Shown one piece after another: positions 11,711 through 23,207 of a stretch of 64,000 nt of DNA. Every line of letters begins with the position of its first letter. Position 1 is the first letter of the stretch. The stretch is from Oopsacas minuta. Lineage: Eukaryota; Porifera; Hexactinellida; Lyssacinosida; Leucopsacidae. The position numbers were made by a program, and so were the translations under genes. The DNA lies in NCBI GenBank assembly GCA_024704765.1, contig JAKMXF010000301.1, positions 451,143 through 515,142 on the forward strand. Reading direction: 5' to 3'. The notes under the pieces were generated by a model. The model saw only the letters and a list, made by a program, of their open reading frames with translations, was not told the DNA's origin and did no database searches.

Positions 11711-13708
11711 GATCATCTTCCACTTTTAATCTATTCCTAGTGCTACTTTTTAGCTGTAGAAGAGTGAGAAAATTTGATTCATAGAGGTAAGTTGTGACAA
11801 ATGGCAGAAGTTTTCGCAACACAATTCTTGTCAATGTGGGATATGAATCTTTCATTAAGCTCCAAAAAGTACTCAATTCCTCTCTTTCAAAGACTTCCTT
11901 TGCAGATCCATCATTGATAAGTTCTATTAATTCATCCTGAGCCCGATCATCCTTATCAGGTATTGTTTGAGGAGATACAATGAATGGATTTCTGAGTAAA
12001 GTAAATTCGATGTCACCACATTCAGGAAAATAATGGGAAAATCAGATTCCATAGCTGCAAGGTGTCTAATGATAATACCTTTGATGTCCTCGTCTAGCCT
12101 GATATCTTTCTTCTCGAAAAGTTCAGATAACCCTTCGAACATACAAATGTTTCTATTTTCAATTTCTCTTTTCCAATTCTTAAGTTTCATTTGGAAAGCA
12201 TTTAGTTCTCCATTCAAATCAAAAATATCGACAAGGTAAGCAAGATGCACTTCGCTCCTCTCATCTGAGATTATTGCCAAAAATTTATGTTTTGCGTTTT
12301 GGTCAAGGAATACCTTTATCTCCGAAAGCAATATTTGGAATCGTTTAAGAATATTTCCCAATGAAAGCCAACGTACTTGAGTGTAAAAGAGTAGTGTTTT
12401 GGTGACTAGCGGTCATGTCCTCGCATAGTTCTCTGAATAGCCGTGTGTTAAGTGCACTGGATTTGATAAAGTTAACTATCTTTATTATTGTAGACATCAT
12501 TTCTAAGAGCTGTGGCGGCATAGTTTTACAAGCTAGCGCTTGTCTATGGATCACGCAGTGTACTCCTGTGACTTGTGGTGATATATTTTTAACAAGCTTT
12601 CGAAAGCCTGAACGCGAACCAAGCATAGCTGGTGCTCCATCACTACAAACGCCACACAAATCCTTTCCCTCGAGTTTATTATCTTGGAAAAAACTGTCAA
12701 TCAATTCAAAGACATCCTGTGTTCTGGTTGTGGTTTCAAGTTCACGACAGGACAAAAACTCGTACTTAAATTTATTATTGTGAATATAACGGCAGTATAC
12801 CATTAATTGTGAGCATGATGAAACATCTGTAGACTCATCAAGTTGCAGTGTAAACAACTTAATAGGAGAAACGAGTAATTGTTTCACAATCTGTTTCAGG
12901 ATATTATCCGACATATCAAAAAGAGGGATGCATGATAACTTTTGGCGAATTCATTTGTAAAAATAAGTTGAACCATGTCCTTTGCACAAGGAAGTATGAG
13001 GTCCTCTCCAATTGTGTGAGGTTTGTACTTTCTTGCTATTCTTAAAGATACAAGGTATGAAGCTTCAATACAGGTGAACGACTGTTGTTGATAAGTGCCT
13101 GTTGTATCAAGTCTTGATCGCTTACAATTTCCATCCTTTTGAAAAATGAAGGGTCTTTAGATGAATGTTCACGATGACGAGTTTCGAGATGTCTTTGTAA
13201 TTTACTCAGTTTCATTGAGTCGGCTGAGAGAGTCTCATTACATACGACACATTGGGGGTTTAGAATTCCCGAATTTTGAATACAGGCAAATCCATAGTTA
13301 ATATAATCTTCTGCGTACTTCCGCTTTTGTGGAGCCGTTGTCATGATAGTTGATTTTGATTTTAGAAAATTTCTATTACATAATTATTGCGTAAATGTAC
13401 TTAAATAACATTAACTTACTAATGATACTGTAATAAATATATACTATGCATATTGTTCAGTATAGTTGTTATAATTACATCATAAGTAAGTTTACACCAT
13501 TCAAAATAATGTTTTGAAGTAACACCATAATACTATATGTTTTCAGACACTAAAGTAACCATAAACAGCTTGGTCAAACGAAACAAAGATAATTGACAAC
13601 TTGCTAAATTAAATCCCTCAACTGTTTATGAATTCGAGCTGACGCAATGTCCCACGACCCCCTCGAAATTGTTCAGCGAGCCTCTGTTTGGGAAACACTG
13701 ATCTACGG

Positions 13709-15470
13709 AGAAAATGTGTATGGAGGAAGGATAGTAGGATATCGTACAAAAGAAATCCAAATGAATTGAAAATATATATTTCTTGCATATAAATATTAAT
13801 CACGCGATAGAAAAAATTCAATTTTAGAAAATACAAGAAAACTTCGCTTTCTTGCGCTGCGGTGCTGGTGAACACTTTGTGTACGCGAGTTGCATCCTTC
13901 GGGTGCTCTTGTATTCTTTTTGAAATAGGGAGCAGGATAAAAGTAACGTGCCGCAAATTCCATAAATTTTCATACCTACTACCTGCATCGCACTTTTCAA
14001 CCGTTTGGTAATACAAAAGAATGAGCTGTCAGAATTCGCATACTACCCCTCCCTTTGTAACGTTACGTAACGCTTGAACAGCTCTGATTATAAATAGTAT
14101 AAATATAGAGTATACCAGTATATATAAACCATTATAACAACTTAATTTAGAGGTTCTAGGTCACTCATCCTACTATATAAAGTTGAGGAGACGTTTGTGA
14201 AACAGGTCAATATTTACCTGGTTGTCACGTTTTCCTTGGCCATTTTTCGCTAATTTTAGTGTTCTACTAGTTAAAACAATTTGAAAATTGCTTAGATATG
14301 TACCCCAATAAATTATTATATAATGGTTGCGTTTGTCATGTATTTATACACTAGAGCTGGGCTCTAGTAAAGCTCAGATCTGTTAGAGCACAATTTTCCC
14401 ATATTATTGGTAAGACAATAAAATCACGGAAAATATCATGAACCAACTAAAATTATTCAATTTAATGTAATCTACAGTCAAAATAGTAAAAGCAGGGGTG
14501 GGACCCGAACAGAGGGCAGCAGGTTATAAAACAATGATCTTAACAACTACGCAATAAAATACACTGATAAATAACCACTAAATACAATATGTTAAGAGCA
14601 CAGGTCCACATTATATAGCAGAAAACACATAACCACAATTAAGAAGCATAATCAATTGATCGAAACAAATTTCCATTAATATGAAACCAACAAAATACAA
14701 GACTTCATATTATGTATTGCATTATACTCACAACAAATATGGACGAAATTATATTCTAGTAGAGCTCAGCTCTATATAAATTAATTCTTATACTCAATGA
14801 AAAAACAGTAGTTAAATATAAATAGTAAATTAATAGACAACAAAACATAGGTAAAGATTCATACCTTTGGCATATTTAAAAATTACAAAAATATACTTAG
14901 TATGTACGTACATACCTTCCATAATATTGTCGTGGTTACTTTGGCTAATTATCGCGTAATTTATAATTAACAAACCATGGCTACAAGTCTGACAAAGTGT
15001 AATTTGAAAATTCTACGCAATATGGACTATAGAAATCTATTGTATCCTAATTGAACTGAGTTAAAGCCTAGCATATCATAGGGCCAATTGATAAACACTC
15101 GAGTCTGATGGGTCAATACATTTTGAAATCTATCTCAGAGAGTTCTTAGGATATCGCTTAGATCTTAGGACATTTCCTAGAATAATGACATTTCATACAC
15201 ATGCCAAATTTTAATTTTGTAGTTCTTGTCCGTTCCTTAATCAATTTCCGAACAAAATCCATCGAGAAATATTTAATGGAGAAGATAAATCACATAATAC
15301 AGAGAATAGCAAATAGGTAGATTAGACCCTCGATTATCCGACATCTCGGTTATCCGAACATTAGGGAGAGCATTTAGTATCTGAAAATTGTTCAAATTTC
15401 ATCTTAAAGAAATGTTTTAGTCTACTTTTCACTAACAAGGCTAAACGGAAACAAAAATGTGTTTGGTTGC
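13709..15470. other. Region without a recognisable gene
   Basis: Only a few short frames occur. One frame of 132 codons (13618-14016) runs across the hAT terminus and is not credible. A palindromic gtaacgttac lies near 14057. A Tigger-like motif (tcgattatccgacatctcgg) lies near 15331-15350, but I found no matching second end. Confidence 0.45.
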
Positions 15471-15977
15471 CAGACATGGGGTTAAATACATATGTATTTG
15501 TATTTGAGAGTATTGAAATACATTTTTCAAGTATTTGTATTCAAATACTTTATAAATACAATCAAATATGTATAATACACCCATAATAAGTTCCAAGCAT
15601 TCTTATATGAGGTAGATGAAATTAGGCAACAATATACATAGTAGAATATTATGCAGCTACATGGTAGTTATTAGGTTATAGTATAGTATTGGGTTTATTC
15701 ATAGTTAGATTAAATAATACAAAAGTGAATTGTATATACTGCATCATTTGTCTATTAATTAGAGACGGGTACGGGGGATGGGAATTTTGTTAATATAATA
15801 ACCATGGTCCAGGCAGAACACATCAGAATTTACATCGATTTTGGCGAATTGTATTTGTATTTGTTCTTGAATACATTCCAAAGTATTTGTATTTGTGTTT
15901 GTATGTAAATACATTGTCATTTAAGAGTATTTGTATTTGTAGTTAAATACTTTTCAAGGTATTTTACCCCATTTCTG
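15471..15977. mobile_element. hAT-type MITE with perfect 8-bp target duplication
   Basis: The left end reads CAGACATGGGGTTAAATAC and the right end, read inward, CAGAAATGGGGTAAAATACC. The flanks ttggttgc at 15463-15470 and 15978-15985 are identical. Subterminal sequence is rich in TATTTGTATTTG repeats on both sides. It is 507 bp long with no coding capacity, so it depends on a hAT transposase from elsewhere. Confidence 0.9.
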
Positions 15978-16838
15978 TTGGTTGCCAATTTTGAATTCAT
16001 TAAATTCATTTTTATTCACAACACTAAAATATTCCTGCATTATGTCCATCAGCTGTAAGGGTTAGAATGAATGCATTGATACTTGAACTGAGCTCGTGGA
16101 ATCGCTGAACAATTTCAAATCCTCTGAATCACTCGGAGGTTAAAATAGTTACCAAAAGTTTTAAGACTAAGGAAATCTGACTCTACTTCCTCCTACTCTT
16201 CCTTGGCTCAGTCAGATCGTCCAAAATTGGCTCAAGAAAATAGAGCACTATGAATAATTACTTAAGAAGCGTGAACTACAGGCAGCCTAACAACAATTGG
16301 ATGGAGAAAAGTGGACGTGGTAAATCCTTATCCTAAAGATTATCTATCTTGTCCATAATATTCTGAAACAGATCCAGTTTTCTTGAAGTAATTCATTATA
16401 TAGTGATTGGTTCAAGTGCAATCATCACTCCGAGATTCGATACAAGCGAATCTTAAACAACGAAATTTAGCAAAGAGTTATTATCTAAACGTAAACTAGA
16501 ACTTAGTTTTGCTGTGAAAAGTAAAGCCTAACCGGGAACAGACGAAACTTTAAAATCATTCACTTTATTGTGTTAAAATATTTTTTACGCCCAAAAAGCA
16601 ATTATGTATGAATAAATATTTCTCTCACAGCCTACATAACTATAGCCTATTCACGCTCTCAATTTTTCATAACCATGGATTACTTCAAGTCTATCTTATT
16701 ATTGACCCATAATGTTCAAATACAATTTTATTAATATAATTTTGATACAGATTATATGGAGGATAATTATTATTCACTTGTTTATATTGATAACACACAA
16801 TTATAAGCCAAGACACAACCTAAGTTGTCTGTATCAAT

Positions 16839-17016
16839 GGGGTGCCTGCATTAGGTCGAATTACGGTGTTGGCATTAGGTCGAATTCCGTGTGTTGGCAT
16901 TAGGTCGAAATTTATATGTATGCATTAGGTCGAATTTCGTGTGTTGGCATTAGGTCGAAATTTATATGTATGCATTAGGTCGAATTTCGTGTGTTGGCAT
17001 TAGGTCGAATTCTAGT
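16839..17016 (+). repeat. Left TIR of the MULE, tandem units
   Basis: About seven copies of a unit containing GCATTAGGTCGAA alternate with spacers GTGTTG and TATGTAT. The inverted counterpart is at 18883-19096. Confidence 0.9.
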
Positions 17017-17121
17017 TGCATGTAGTAGGTTTCGTTCAAATGTTTACTTTGTTACTAATAATAACAATTTTGGTGTTTAATCCATACTAACAGTTCCTAT
17101 TGTTCATTTAATATAAATTGG

Positions 17122-18759
17122 ATGATGATTATAATATGTACATTATTGTGTACGTGCATCATGGAATATTCATTCGACCAATACAAACGTAATACTGGAA
17201 AAGTTTACACCTCCTCTGATGGCTACAAATACTTCTGTCATAAATCTATAGAAAATATTCTCTACTTAAGATGTGTACTATTCAGGAAAGGCTGTAAAGG
17301 AAGTGCGAAATTGGAAAAGGCTACGAATTTGATTTATCCTAAGTCAGAACATAATCATGGGTTACAAGACTATCGTGCTGAAGTATATGCAATTAAAACA
17401 AAGTGCAAAACAACATCTCAAACCTCGCAACACAATCTGAGACACATATTCAACGATGTTACGAGATCAAATCCCTCTGCTTCTCAAGTCACATTTAAAG
17501 AATGTGAATCGTCAATGTTTCGGGCAAGGAAAATATTACAACCTATGATCCCACAGTCTGCTAGTAAATTTAGTGAAGTTCTACCCACAACAACCTTTGC
17601 AGTAAATCATAAGGCTACTGTCATTGTAGATGGTCGGATAGCTGTCATTTTCTTTTCTGACAAATTATACGATCTACTCGCAGATATTACCAATATCCAA
17701 TTTGACCGGACATTCTACACCGTACCTAAACAATTTTACCAATTGTGGACTCTTTTTCTTACAGTTGGGAGACATGCAATTCCAGCCATTCACTGCTTGC
17801 TGACTAATAAAGATGATGAGCTATACGTGGCAGTTATACAGAAGATACGAGAACTTGTTCCTCAGCTAGAACCGGATTGCGCAATGTCAGATTGGGAACA
17901 AGCAGCTCGGAATGCTGTCAAGCGAGTTTATCCAGGAATTAGGATGAACGGGTGCTGGTTCCATTATACGCAAGCTATTTGGAGAAAAACTCAAAAGTAT
18001 GGTTTGGCTTCGACTTGCCGAGGAAATTCGGAATGTGCATCATTCGTTAAGAAGATTATGGCAATTCCGTTTCTTCCAGCTGAATTGATTCTTCCAATAT
18101 ACAACCTTCTTCAAATTCCAACGTTGCAACAAAGTCAAATGAAGAAACTTGAAGTATTTTTGAATTATTTTGAGAAGCAGTGGCTAACTAAAATTGGTCC
18201 TGAAGAACTGTCAATCTTTAACCTTAAATATGTAACAAACAATGCAGCAGAAAGTTATCATGGAAAATTAAAGTCCATCATAAAATCAAGCCATCCAAGA
18301 ATTTGGAATTTCTTGACTGTCATTAACAATATAATTGCTGACTATGATAATGAAATGGCCGGGATACAGGAAGGAAGAGAGATAACGAGACCAAGCAAAA
18401 AGAAGAACGTAATGAATAATGAACATCGAAAGCGCTGCAAAGAAAAACTGTTAAGTGGGAGTTACTCTCCCATACAATTTCTCGAAAGAATTAGTTGCTA
18501 TATAGGCAATGCTACTTCATTAGAAGACACAATTAATTCAGATGATTCTGATATGTTAGAGGAGCCTGAATCTTTTGGTAGTATTGAAACAAATAAATGC
18601 GTAGTTTGCCTACAAACAAGGAGCAGCACATGGGTATTCATGCCTTGCAGGCATGCAAATTGTTGCACACAGTGTAGCGACACAATTGATCAACTTCAAC
18701 AGACTTGTCCAACGTGCAGAGGCATAATTGAAGGCAAATTTCAAATTTTTCTTAATTAA
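17122..18759 (+). CDS. MULE transposase with FLYWCH-like finger and C-terminal RING finger
   Basis: This complete 545-residue frame encodes a Mutator-like DDE transposase that would cut and move its own element in the nucleus. Residues about 20-80 form a FLYWCH-like zinc finger (FCHK, LRC, KGCKG, EHNHG). The catalytic core has QFDRTFYTVP (first acid, about residue 195), AMSDWEQAA (second, about 257), the zinc-like CWFHYTQA, and TNNAAESYHG (glutamate, about 375). Residues about 493-535 add a RING finger of the IAP type: CVVC, PCRHANCC, CPTCR. Translation may instead begin at Met14 (MEYSFDQYKRN), which removes a hydrophobic leader. The RING could confer ubiquitin-ligase activity; this is inferred, and it may be a recent fusion. 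Confidence 0.9.
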   Translation: MMIIICTLLCTCIMEYSFDQYKRNTGKVYTSSDGYKYFCHKSIENILYLRCVLFRKGCKGSAKLEKATNLIYPKSEHNHGLQDYRAEVYAIKTKCKTTSQTSQHNLRHIFNDVTRSNPSASQVTFKECESSMFRARKILQPMIPQSASKFSEVLPTTTFAVNHKATVIVDGRIAVIFFSDKLYDLLADITNIQFDRTFYTVPKQFYQLWTLFLTVGRHAIPAIHCLLTNKDDELYVAVIQKIRELVPQLEPDCAMSDWEQAARNAVKRVYPGIRMNGCWFHYTQAIWRKTQKYGLASTCRGNSECASFVKKIMAIPFLPAELILPIYNLLQIPTLQQSQMKKLEVFLNYFEKQWLTKIGPEELSIFNLKYVTNNAAESYHGKLKSIIKSSHPRIWNFLTVINNIIADYDNEMAGIQEGREITRPSKKKNVMNNEHRKRCKEKLLSGSYSPIQFLERISCYIGNATSLEDTINSDDSDMLEEPESFGSIETNKCVVCLQTRSSTWVFMPCRHANCCTQCSDTIDQLQQTCPTCRGIIEGKFQIFLN

Positions 18760-18882
18760 CATCTCTTATACATTTCACAATGAATACCTGGTTAAGTAGT
18801 ATTTTACACATTTCATATTTCACATTAAATTTCAATTCTCACATTTATTTAGAAATTAATCAATTAATGAATAAGACAATTG

Positions 18883-19096
18883 GAATTCGATTTAATGTAA
18901 ACAATGAAATTCGACCTAATGCATACATATAAAATTCGACCTAATGCCAACACACGAAATTCGACCTAATGCATACATATAAATTTCGACCTAATGCATA
19001 CATATTAAATTCGATACATTTTCAATTCGACCTAATGCCAACACACGGAATTCGACCTAATGCCAACACCGAAATTCGACTTAATGCAGCGCCCCC
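18883..19096 (-). repeat. Right TIR of the MULE, tandem units
   Basis: Repeated TTCGACCTAATGC units are the inverted counterpart of the left TIR. They include one drifted copy near 19005-19020 and one with TTCGACTTAATGC at the outer edge. Confidence 0.9.
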
Positions 19097-19184
19097 GTAT
19101 CAATCACCAACTAGCTGTACATCCTCTGACCTAGTTTCAATAGTTCAATTATTATTTACCGATATTTCCTTACTCCTTAGCAAT

Positions 19185-21813
19185 ATGCCTAATAGGTGTA
19201 GTGTGGCCAAAAGCTCTTGCAATTATGACGGAACTAATTATACTCCAGTGTTTGAAATGGCGAATCATTGGCCAAAAGAATTACAGGATGAATGGTAAAG
19301 ATTCCTCCATAGAGGTAATGCATGGAAATTGGCAAAAGTCTTCATTTGTTCGAAACATTTCAATGACGATAACGTGTTAATTCACTTCGATATTCCTATG
19401 GGTGATGGTATAATGGAGAAAGTTTCAAGAAAGCCTGATCTTAAGAAAAATGTCAAGCCCGTCAATCTACCCACCTGCCATTCGTATATACAAGGATCTT
19501 GCAAACAACCTGATCGTTTGGACCGAAATGAAATTGATATCCGACATTTTAGTTATGCTCTTGAGTTGAGTCGTGCTGAACATAAAAAGAAAACGATAGC
19601 TTTCTGTTTCTAATATTGATGAAATCCAGTTAAAGTATACAACAATTAACTTAACTGAAAAATCGACTTTTAATCCCTCAAGCCAGGGTACATTGCATAT
19701 TTTCAAGAATGAACTCTCTGGATCACTATTGACTATATCTCATCAGATCTGTATTGATGATGCTTTACATGTAGTGTTTTGTAAATGAAGTTGAAGTTCC
19801 ATCCATAATCACTCGCCTCTATGATATTCATCAAATTTATCAGTTAACTAAAGCTTAACACACATGAACAAGATAAAGTTGAAATTGGTATCAATACTGC
19901 TATTCATTCGGTTAGATCTATCATAGAAAAATTTAGAACTTGTGAAGAAGATTCCCAGAGCATTAAAATTTTCAATTGTCTTCATTATATTTTGTGTCAA
20001 CTTGAAAATTTGAAGGTTTCGAAGAACAACCACCGTATTAACATTTGTCCTACTTCTCAAGGCTCAATTAATCTCTTCATGTTGCTAGTTATCTGCAATC
20101 ATTAGACTGTATCTCTCTGCCTCATCAATCCACTCTCAAACGTCTCTATTCAAATATAGGTTTAGGCACAAGTTTTACAGATTATCTGAAGGTAGTATGC
20201 CAGGACTTCAACAAATTTAAGAAACATGAAATTCTACAGTTGGACGAAATTCACGTAGGTCAGATTACACTTATAAACGGGGTAACATCTACGGTGCTTC
20301 TTTTCTACAAACTGATTCAAAACATCGAGAGAACAATTCTTTTGTATCTGATCCTGCTAAGACGGTTCTAGCATATCAAGTTTCAAGCCTTTTCACAAAG
20401 TGGCCTGAAATGGTGAAACTTCTACCTTGTTGTAATGCAAAATCTTCTGACTTACTTCTAGTAGTGAAGCAAGTTATTATTGACATCGAGAAGTGTGATC
20501 TTAAGGAAGTAGTAATTTGTGCATATGAGTATCGACAAAACATGAGTTTATTAAAGTCTCTAGCTGGTAGTACAAGTTTACAGCTAACTTGCCCTAACCC
20601 ATCAGATCCTACAAGATCCATTTTCTTTATGTTTGGCCCGGTTCACATAGTGGAGCGTATCCGAAATAACTGGATAAATCAGAAGGATATTATATAACAT
20701 TTATCTTTCCATCAATCGAGCAATACTTTAGTGAAATATTTCCTTATTGCCTTTCAACGCTTGATTCAAAGATCTCAGATATATATACAAGTCCGAGCAG
20801 TACTCCACTGCTAAGATTGCTCATAAATTATCATCAAAGTTGTATGCCATCAGTTCTTGAAAGGCAAAGTGTCCCTTTAGCTCTTGCAGTTTGGGATCAG
20901 TTAACAACAATGCTGTGTTGATGTATAATGAAAAGAATAAGATACAACCAAACATATCAATTTATTTATCTCATTACCAGATTTAGGAAGATGTGTAACA
21001 TTCATAGTCCAGGGAAAGATATTCGACTACGCGACCCCTGATTCAAAGTTGTTCCAGCTTGTAGATGATAGTTTTGTGTTCGATTCAAAGTTTGTATCTT
21101 GGCTTCAGGATTAGAAGAGCTATAGTTATAGTCTTAGAGCTGGAAAAACTTAGTTCACAAACATTTACGAGCTAAATTCACACTTGTTATGCTAAGAATC
21201 ATCGACTATTTAACAAGCAGTGATTGTGGATTTTCTTAGGTTGACAGGATTTCTACAAAACGCTTCTCTTGAAAAACACTTTGGGGTTTACAGATTAATG
21301 TCTGGCTGTAATTACGACATTTTGGTCTGCCAAATACTTGAGAGCGAATGTAGAATTAAAGTATCTAACATCATAAAGTTATGCAGAGCTCAAGCAGCAA
21401 ATTTGAGACTTCAGTGAAGGAATTTGTTAAGAGTTTCTCATGTAACAATGAACCTGATAATACTGAAATACTCCAAACAGACCTGAGCACAGAGTCTTTC
21501 TTCTCCATCAGAACTTTGATTTTCACTGATGACAGAAGTTCGCCAGTCCTTAGCTTTCATTGCTGGATATGCGATACAAGTTATTTGCAAATCAAAATTG
21601 TATTCAAAGAAACTTATTTCCAATCCCACCACTCCCACCACTCCCACCACTTCATTATGTAATAGTTGTGTATCTTGGCTCGCATACAATGAATCATTTG
21701 CCCTGGAGAGTGAAGATTCTGACTTGAATCTGATATACTTAGCTGACCGAGAAGGCATTAAACATCCTTCAGATGAAGTTGTCAATGATAACTATGCGGA
21801 ATATCCTATATAG
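19185..21813 (+). pseudogene. P-element/THAP9-like transposase fossil
   Basis: It opens with a THAP domain: MPNRCSVAKSSCNYDG at the start, then FICSKHF for the C-x2-H part at about 19350. One internal stop follows the 27th codon of the 109-codon second block (after LQDEW). The downstream core is broken by many stops but keeps P-element/THAP9-type blocks, such as FNCLHYILCQLENLKVSKNNHR at about 19970-20040, ERQSVPLALAVWDQLT at about 20860, and LEKHFGVYRLMSGCNYDI at about 21270. The C-terminal part runs to a stop at 21813. It starts directly downstream of the MULE. I could not identify its terminal repeats. Confidence 0.72.
21625..21650 (+). repeat. Three tandem copies of a 9-base unit
   Basis: Three near-perfect copies of CTCCCACCA (or CCCACCACT) lie inside the C-terminal part of the THAP9-like fossil. 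In the fossil frame they encode repeated PTT. Confidence 0.85.
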
Positions 21814-22492
21814 AATCGAACAGGACAATCGACTGATGAGACACTTTCTTGCTGGTACCAATAAAACTATTCTTATTCAACTCACAATTTCGAGGATAGA
21901 ATTTGGCAATTTTGATTTCTGGAGATTTGAGTGCCAAAGTTGTCAAACACCATTCCATTGATATCTCAGCAAAATACTACAGCAATTATTTATTGAAGAA
22001 TAAAGTTTGCAATCTAAACTCGAAAAGGAACTTGGAAAATTCCGCAGGGAATTAAAGAGGAAACTACCAAAATTACAGTCAGAATAGTGCTTGTATTTTC
22101 TAGTGCATATGTATATTGTGTTCATAATTTTCATACACAGTTTGTTTATAGTGATAAATAATCATCACCACTATTCACTTCTATTGTATAAATTCATTGT
22201 GGACTATAATTAATATCATTTCATCCTGTATCGCTATTGTTGATATTTTGGATTTAAGACTTGAAGTAATCTATGGTTCAATACCGTGAATAAGCTATAG
22301 TTAGGTAGGCTGTGTATTTTTCTATATCGAATTTTAGAATGTTTCCCTCTAAGATTATGATGAAATGAATCTTTCCTTGGTTTCACAATATTGGCTAAAA
22401 TATTGGATTCTAGTGTTTGATTCCGTTGCCCAGTGATGACAGGCAAATGGTGTACTGATCAACCTGCTCGTCAATATCTGTATAGCGGTATA

Positions 22493-22673
22493 CAGTGGAG
22501 TCTCCCAAAACGGACACTCAAGCGGACAACACCTCTACAACGAACAAGCTGTTGAGACGAAATAAGTTAATAATAAAGCTAAATAATACTTAAGCAATAT
22601 CTGAGAAGCTGACATCTCACCAACGAAGGACATAATCTAATCCTATTATGTCCGTTTTAGGGAGACTCCGCTG
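22493..22673. mobile_element. Tigger-type MITE flanked by TA
   Basis: The 181-bp element has ends CAGTGGAGTCTCCCAAAACG and, inward from the right, CAGCGGAGTCTCCCTAAAACG, with TA on both sides (22491-22492, 22674-22675). The ends match those of the Tigger/pogo element at 35806-39036. It is therefore a short non-coding relative that such a transposase could have moved. Confidence 0.88.
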
Positions 22674-23040
22674 TATATCATTTTGTTGTGCCAAAATATT
22701 TTAATAAAGAAGCGCAGAATAGAAATGGGTGCATTACTTTGTAGTACTGTGATAGTGACGACTACAAATTAGTTACCCAGTTATGAAATAGATTGCTGCG
22801 CTTAGACACCTCAAATTACAAGAGATTAAGAGCTCAAATCTACCTAAAATTGCTTAGAAGATCTCCTTTCATAGTTGGTTCGAAATTAGGATACAATTTG
22901 ACACCTATCAAACTTTTATGGCCTTTAGCAAATATTATAAACCATAATTACATACCATTCGAAATTGAACTTAATTATTCACCAATCAATTTTCAACAAT
23001 TCGATTTGATAATATTAGGGAATAAAATAAAAAATTGTTA

Positions 23041-23207
23041 CCTGTGCCGACAGCTTTGTCTATTAAATTCAATTGGTGTAAAAATTGGCACTATTAATTG
23101 GAGGCACTATGAAAGGTTAGGTTTAATCCCAATGCACAAGGTGCTTCCAATTAATAGAGCCACTTTTTAAACAAATTGAATTTAATAGACTAAGCTGTCG
23201 GCACAGG
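23041..23207. repeat. Foldback repeat with arms of about 65 bp
   Basis: CCTGTGCCGACAGCTT at 23041 is matched by an inverted copy ending at 23207. The arms continue for about 65 bp with few mismatches and are separated by about 35 bp. It looks like a foldback MITE. An overlapping 125-codon frame (22793-23170) runs into the repeat and is probably not a gene. Confidence 0.82.

Larger units (their letters stand above)
8323..13344 (-). pseudogene. hAT transposase with BED finger (ZBED5-like), broken by frameshifts and by the nested insertion
   Basis: The frame starts at 13344 with a BED-type zinc finger: CVVC followed by HLETRH, within the first 70 residues. It then has the hAT RNase H-like core, with FTLQLDESTDVSS, CSDGAPAMLG and GVHCVIHRQALA in the segment 12345-12914. 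Frameshifts separate 13344-13042, 12914-12345 and 12361-11927. The C-terminal dimerisation region (LRKLLPFVTTYLYESNF) lies at about 11870-11720. The coding sequence stops abruptly in the Transib insertion at 11710 and resumes at 8404 with ALSTTESEIQELVKQKQ, ending at a stop at 8323-8325. Family relatives include ZBED5 and SCAND3-type proteins. A TGA in the resumed segment is an extra lesion. Confidence 0.88.
8181..13700 (-). mobile_element. ZBED-type hAT DNA transposon, interrupted by a Transib/RAG1-like element
   Basis: The left end at 8181 reads CAGTGGTTCCCAAAC and the right end, read inward from 13700, reads CAGTGTTTCCCAAAC. This is the usual hAT/Charlie terminus. The flanks are atctaggg (8173-8180) and atctacgg (13701-13708), an 8-bp target duplication with one mismatch, as expected for hAT. 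The transposase gene runs on the minus strand. Without the nested insertion at 8405-11710 and one copy of its 5-bp target the element would be about 2.2 kb, a normal size. It is dead, because its transposase carries frameshifts and a stop. Confidence 0.92.
16839..19096 (+). mobile_element. MULE (Mutator-like) transposon with tandem-repeat TIRs, apparently intact
   Basis: The flanking gtatcaat at 16831-16838 and 19097-19104 is an identical 8-bp target duplication, within the 8-10 bp range of MULEs. The ends read GGGGTGCC on the left and, inward from the right, GGGGGCGC. Both TIRs, about 180-215 bp, are built from repeated units containing GCATTAGGTCGAAT. Between them lies one uninterrupted transposase gene. 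Intact ends, intact gene and an identical target duplication suggest a young insertion. Confidence 0.92.

Noticed and set aside
12415-12783. 122-codon plus frame
   Set aside because: It is the antisense shadow of the hAT transposase core.
13618-14016. 132-codon minus frame
   Set aside because: It runs across the hAT right terminus and target duplication, and shows no domain.
14350-14780. Inverted agagctgagctct motifs as element ends
   Set aside because: The motifs are short self-palindromes, and there is no matching target duplication or extended similarity.
16849-17016. Tandem GCATTAGGTCGAAT units as a minisatellite
   Set aside because: The inverted array at 18883-19096 and the 8-bp target duplication show they are MULE TIRs.
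22793-23170. 125-codon plus frame
   Set aside because: It runs into the foldback repeat at 23041-23207. No domain was recognised.
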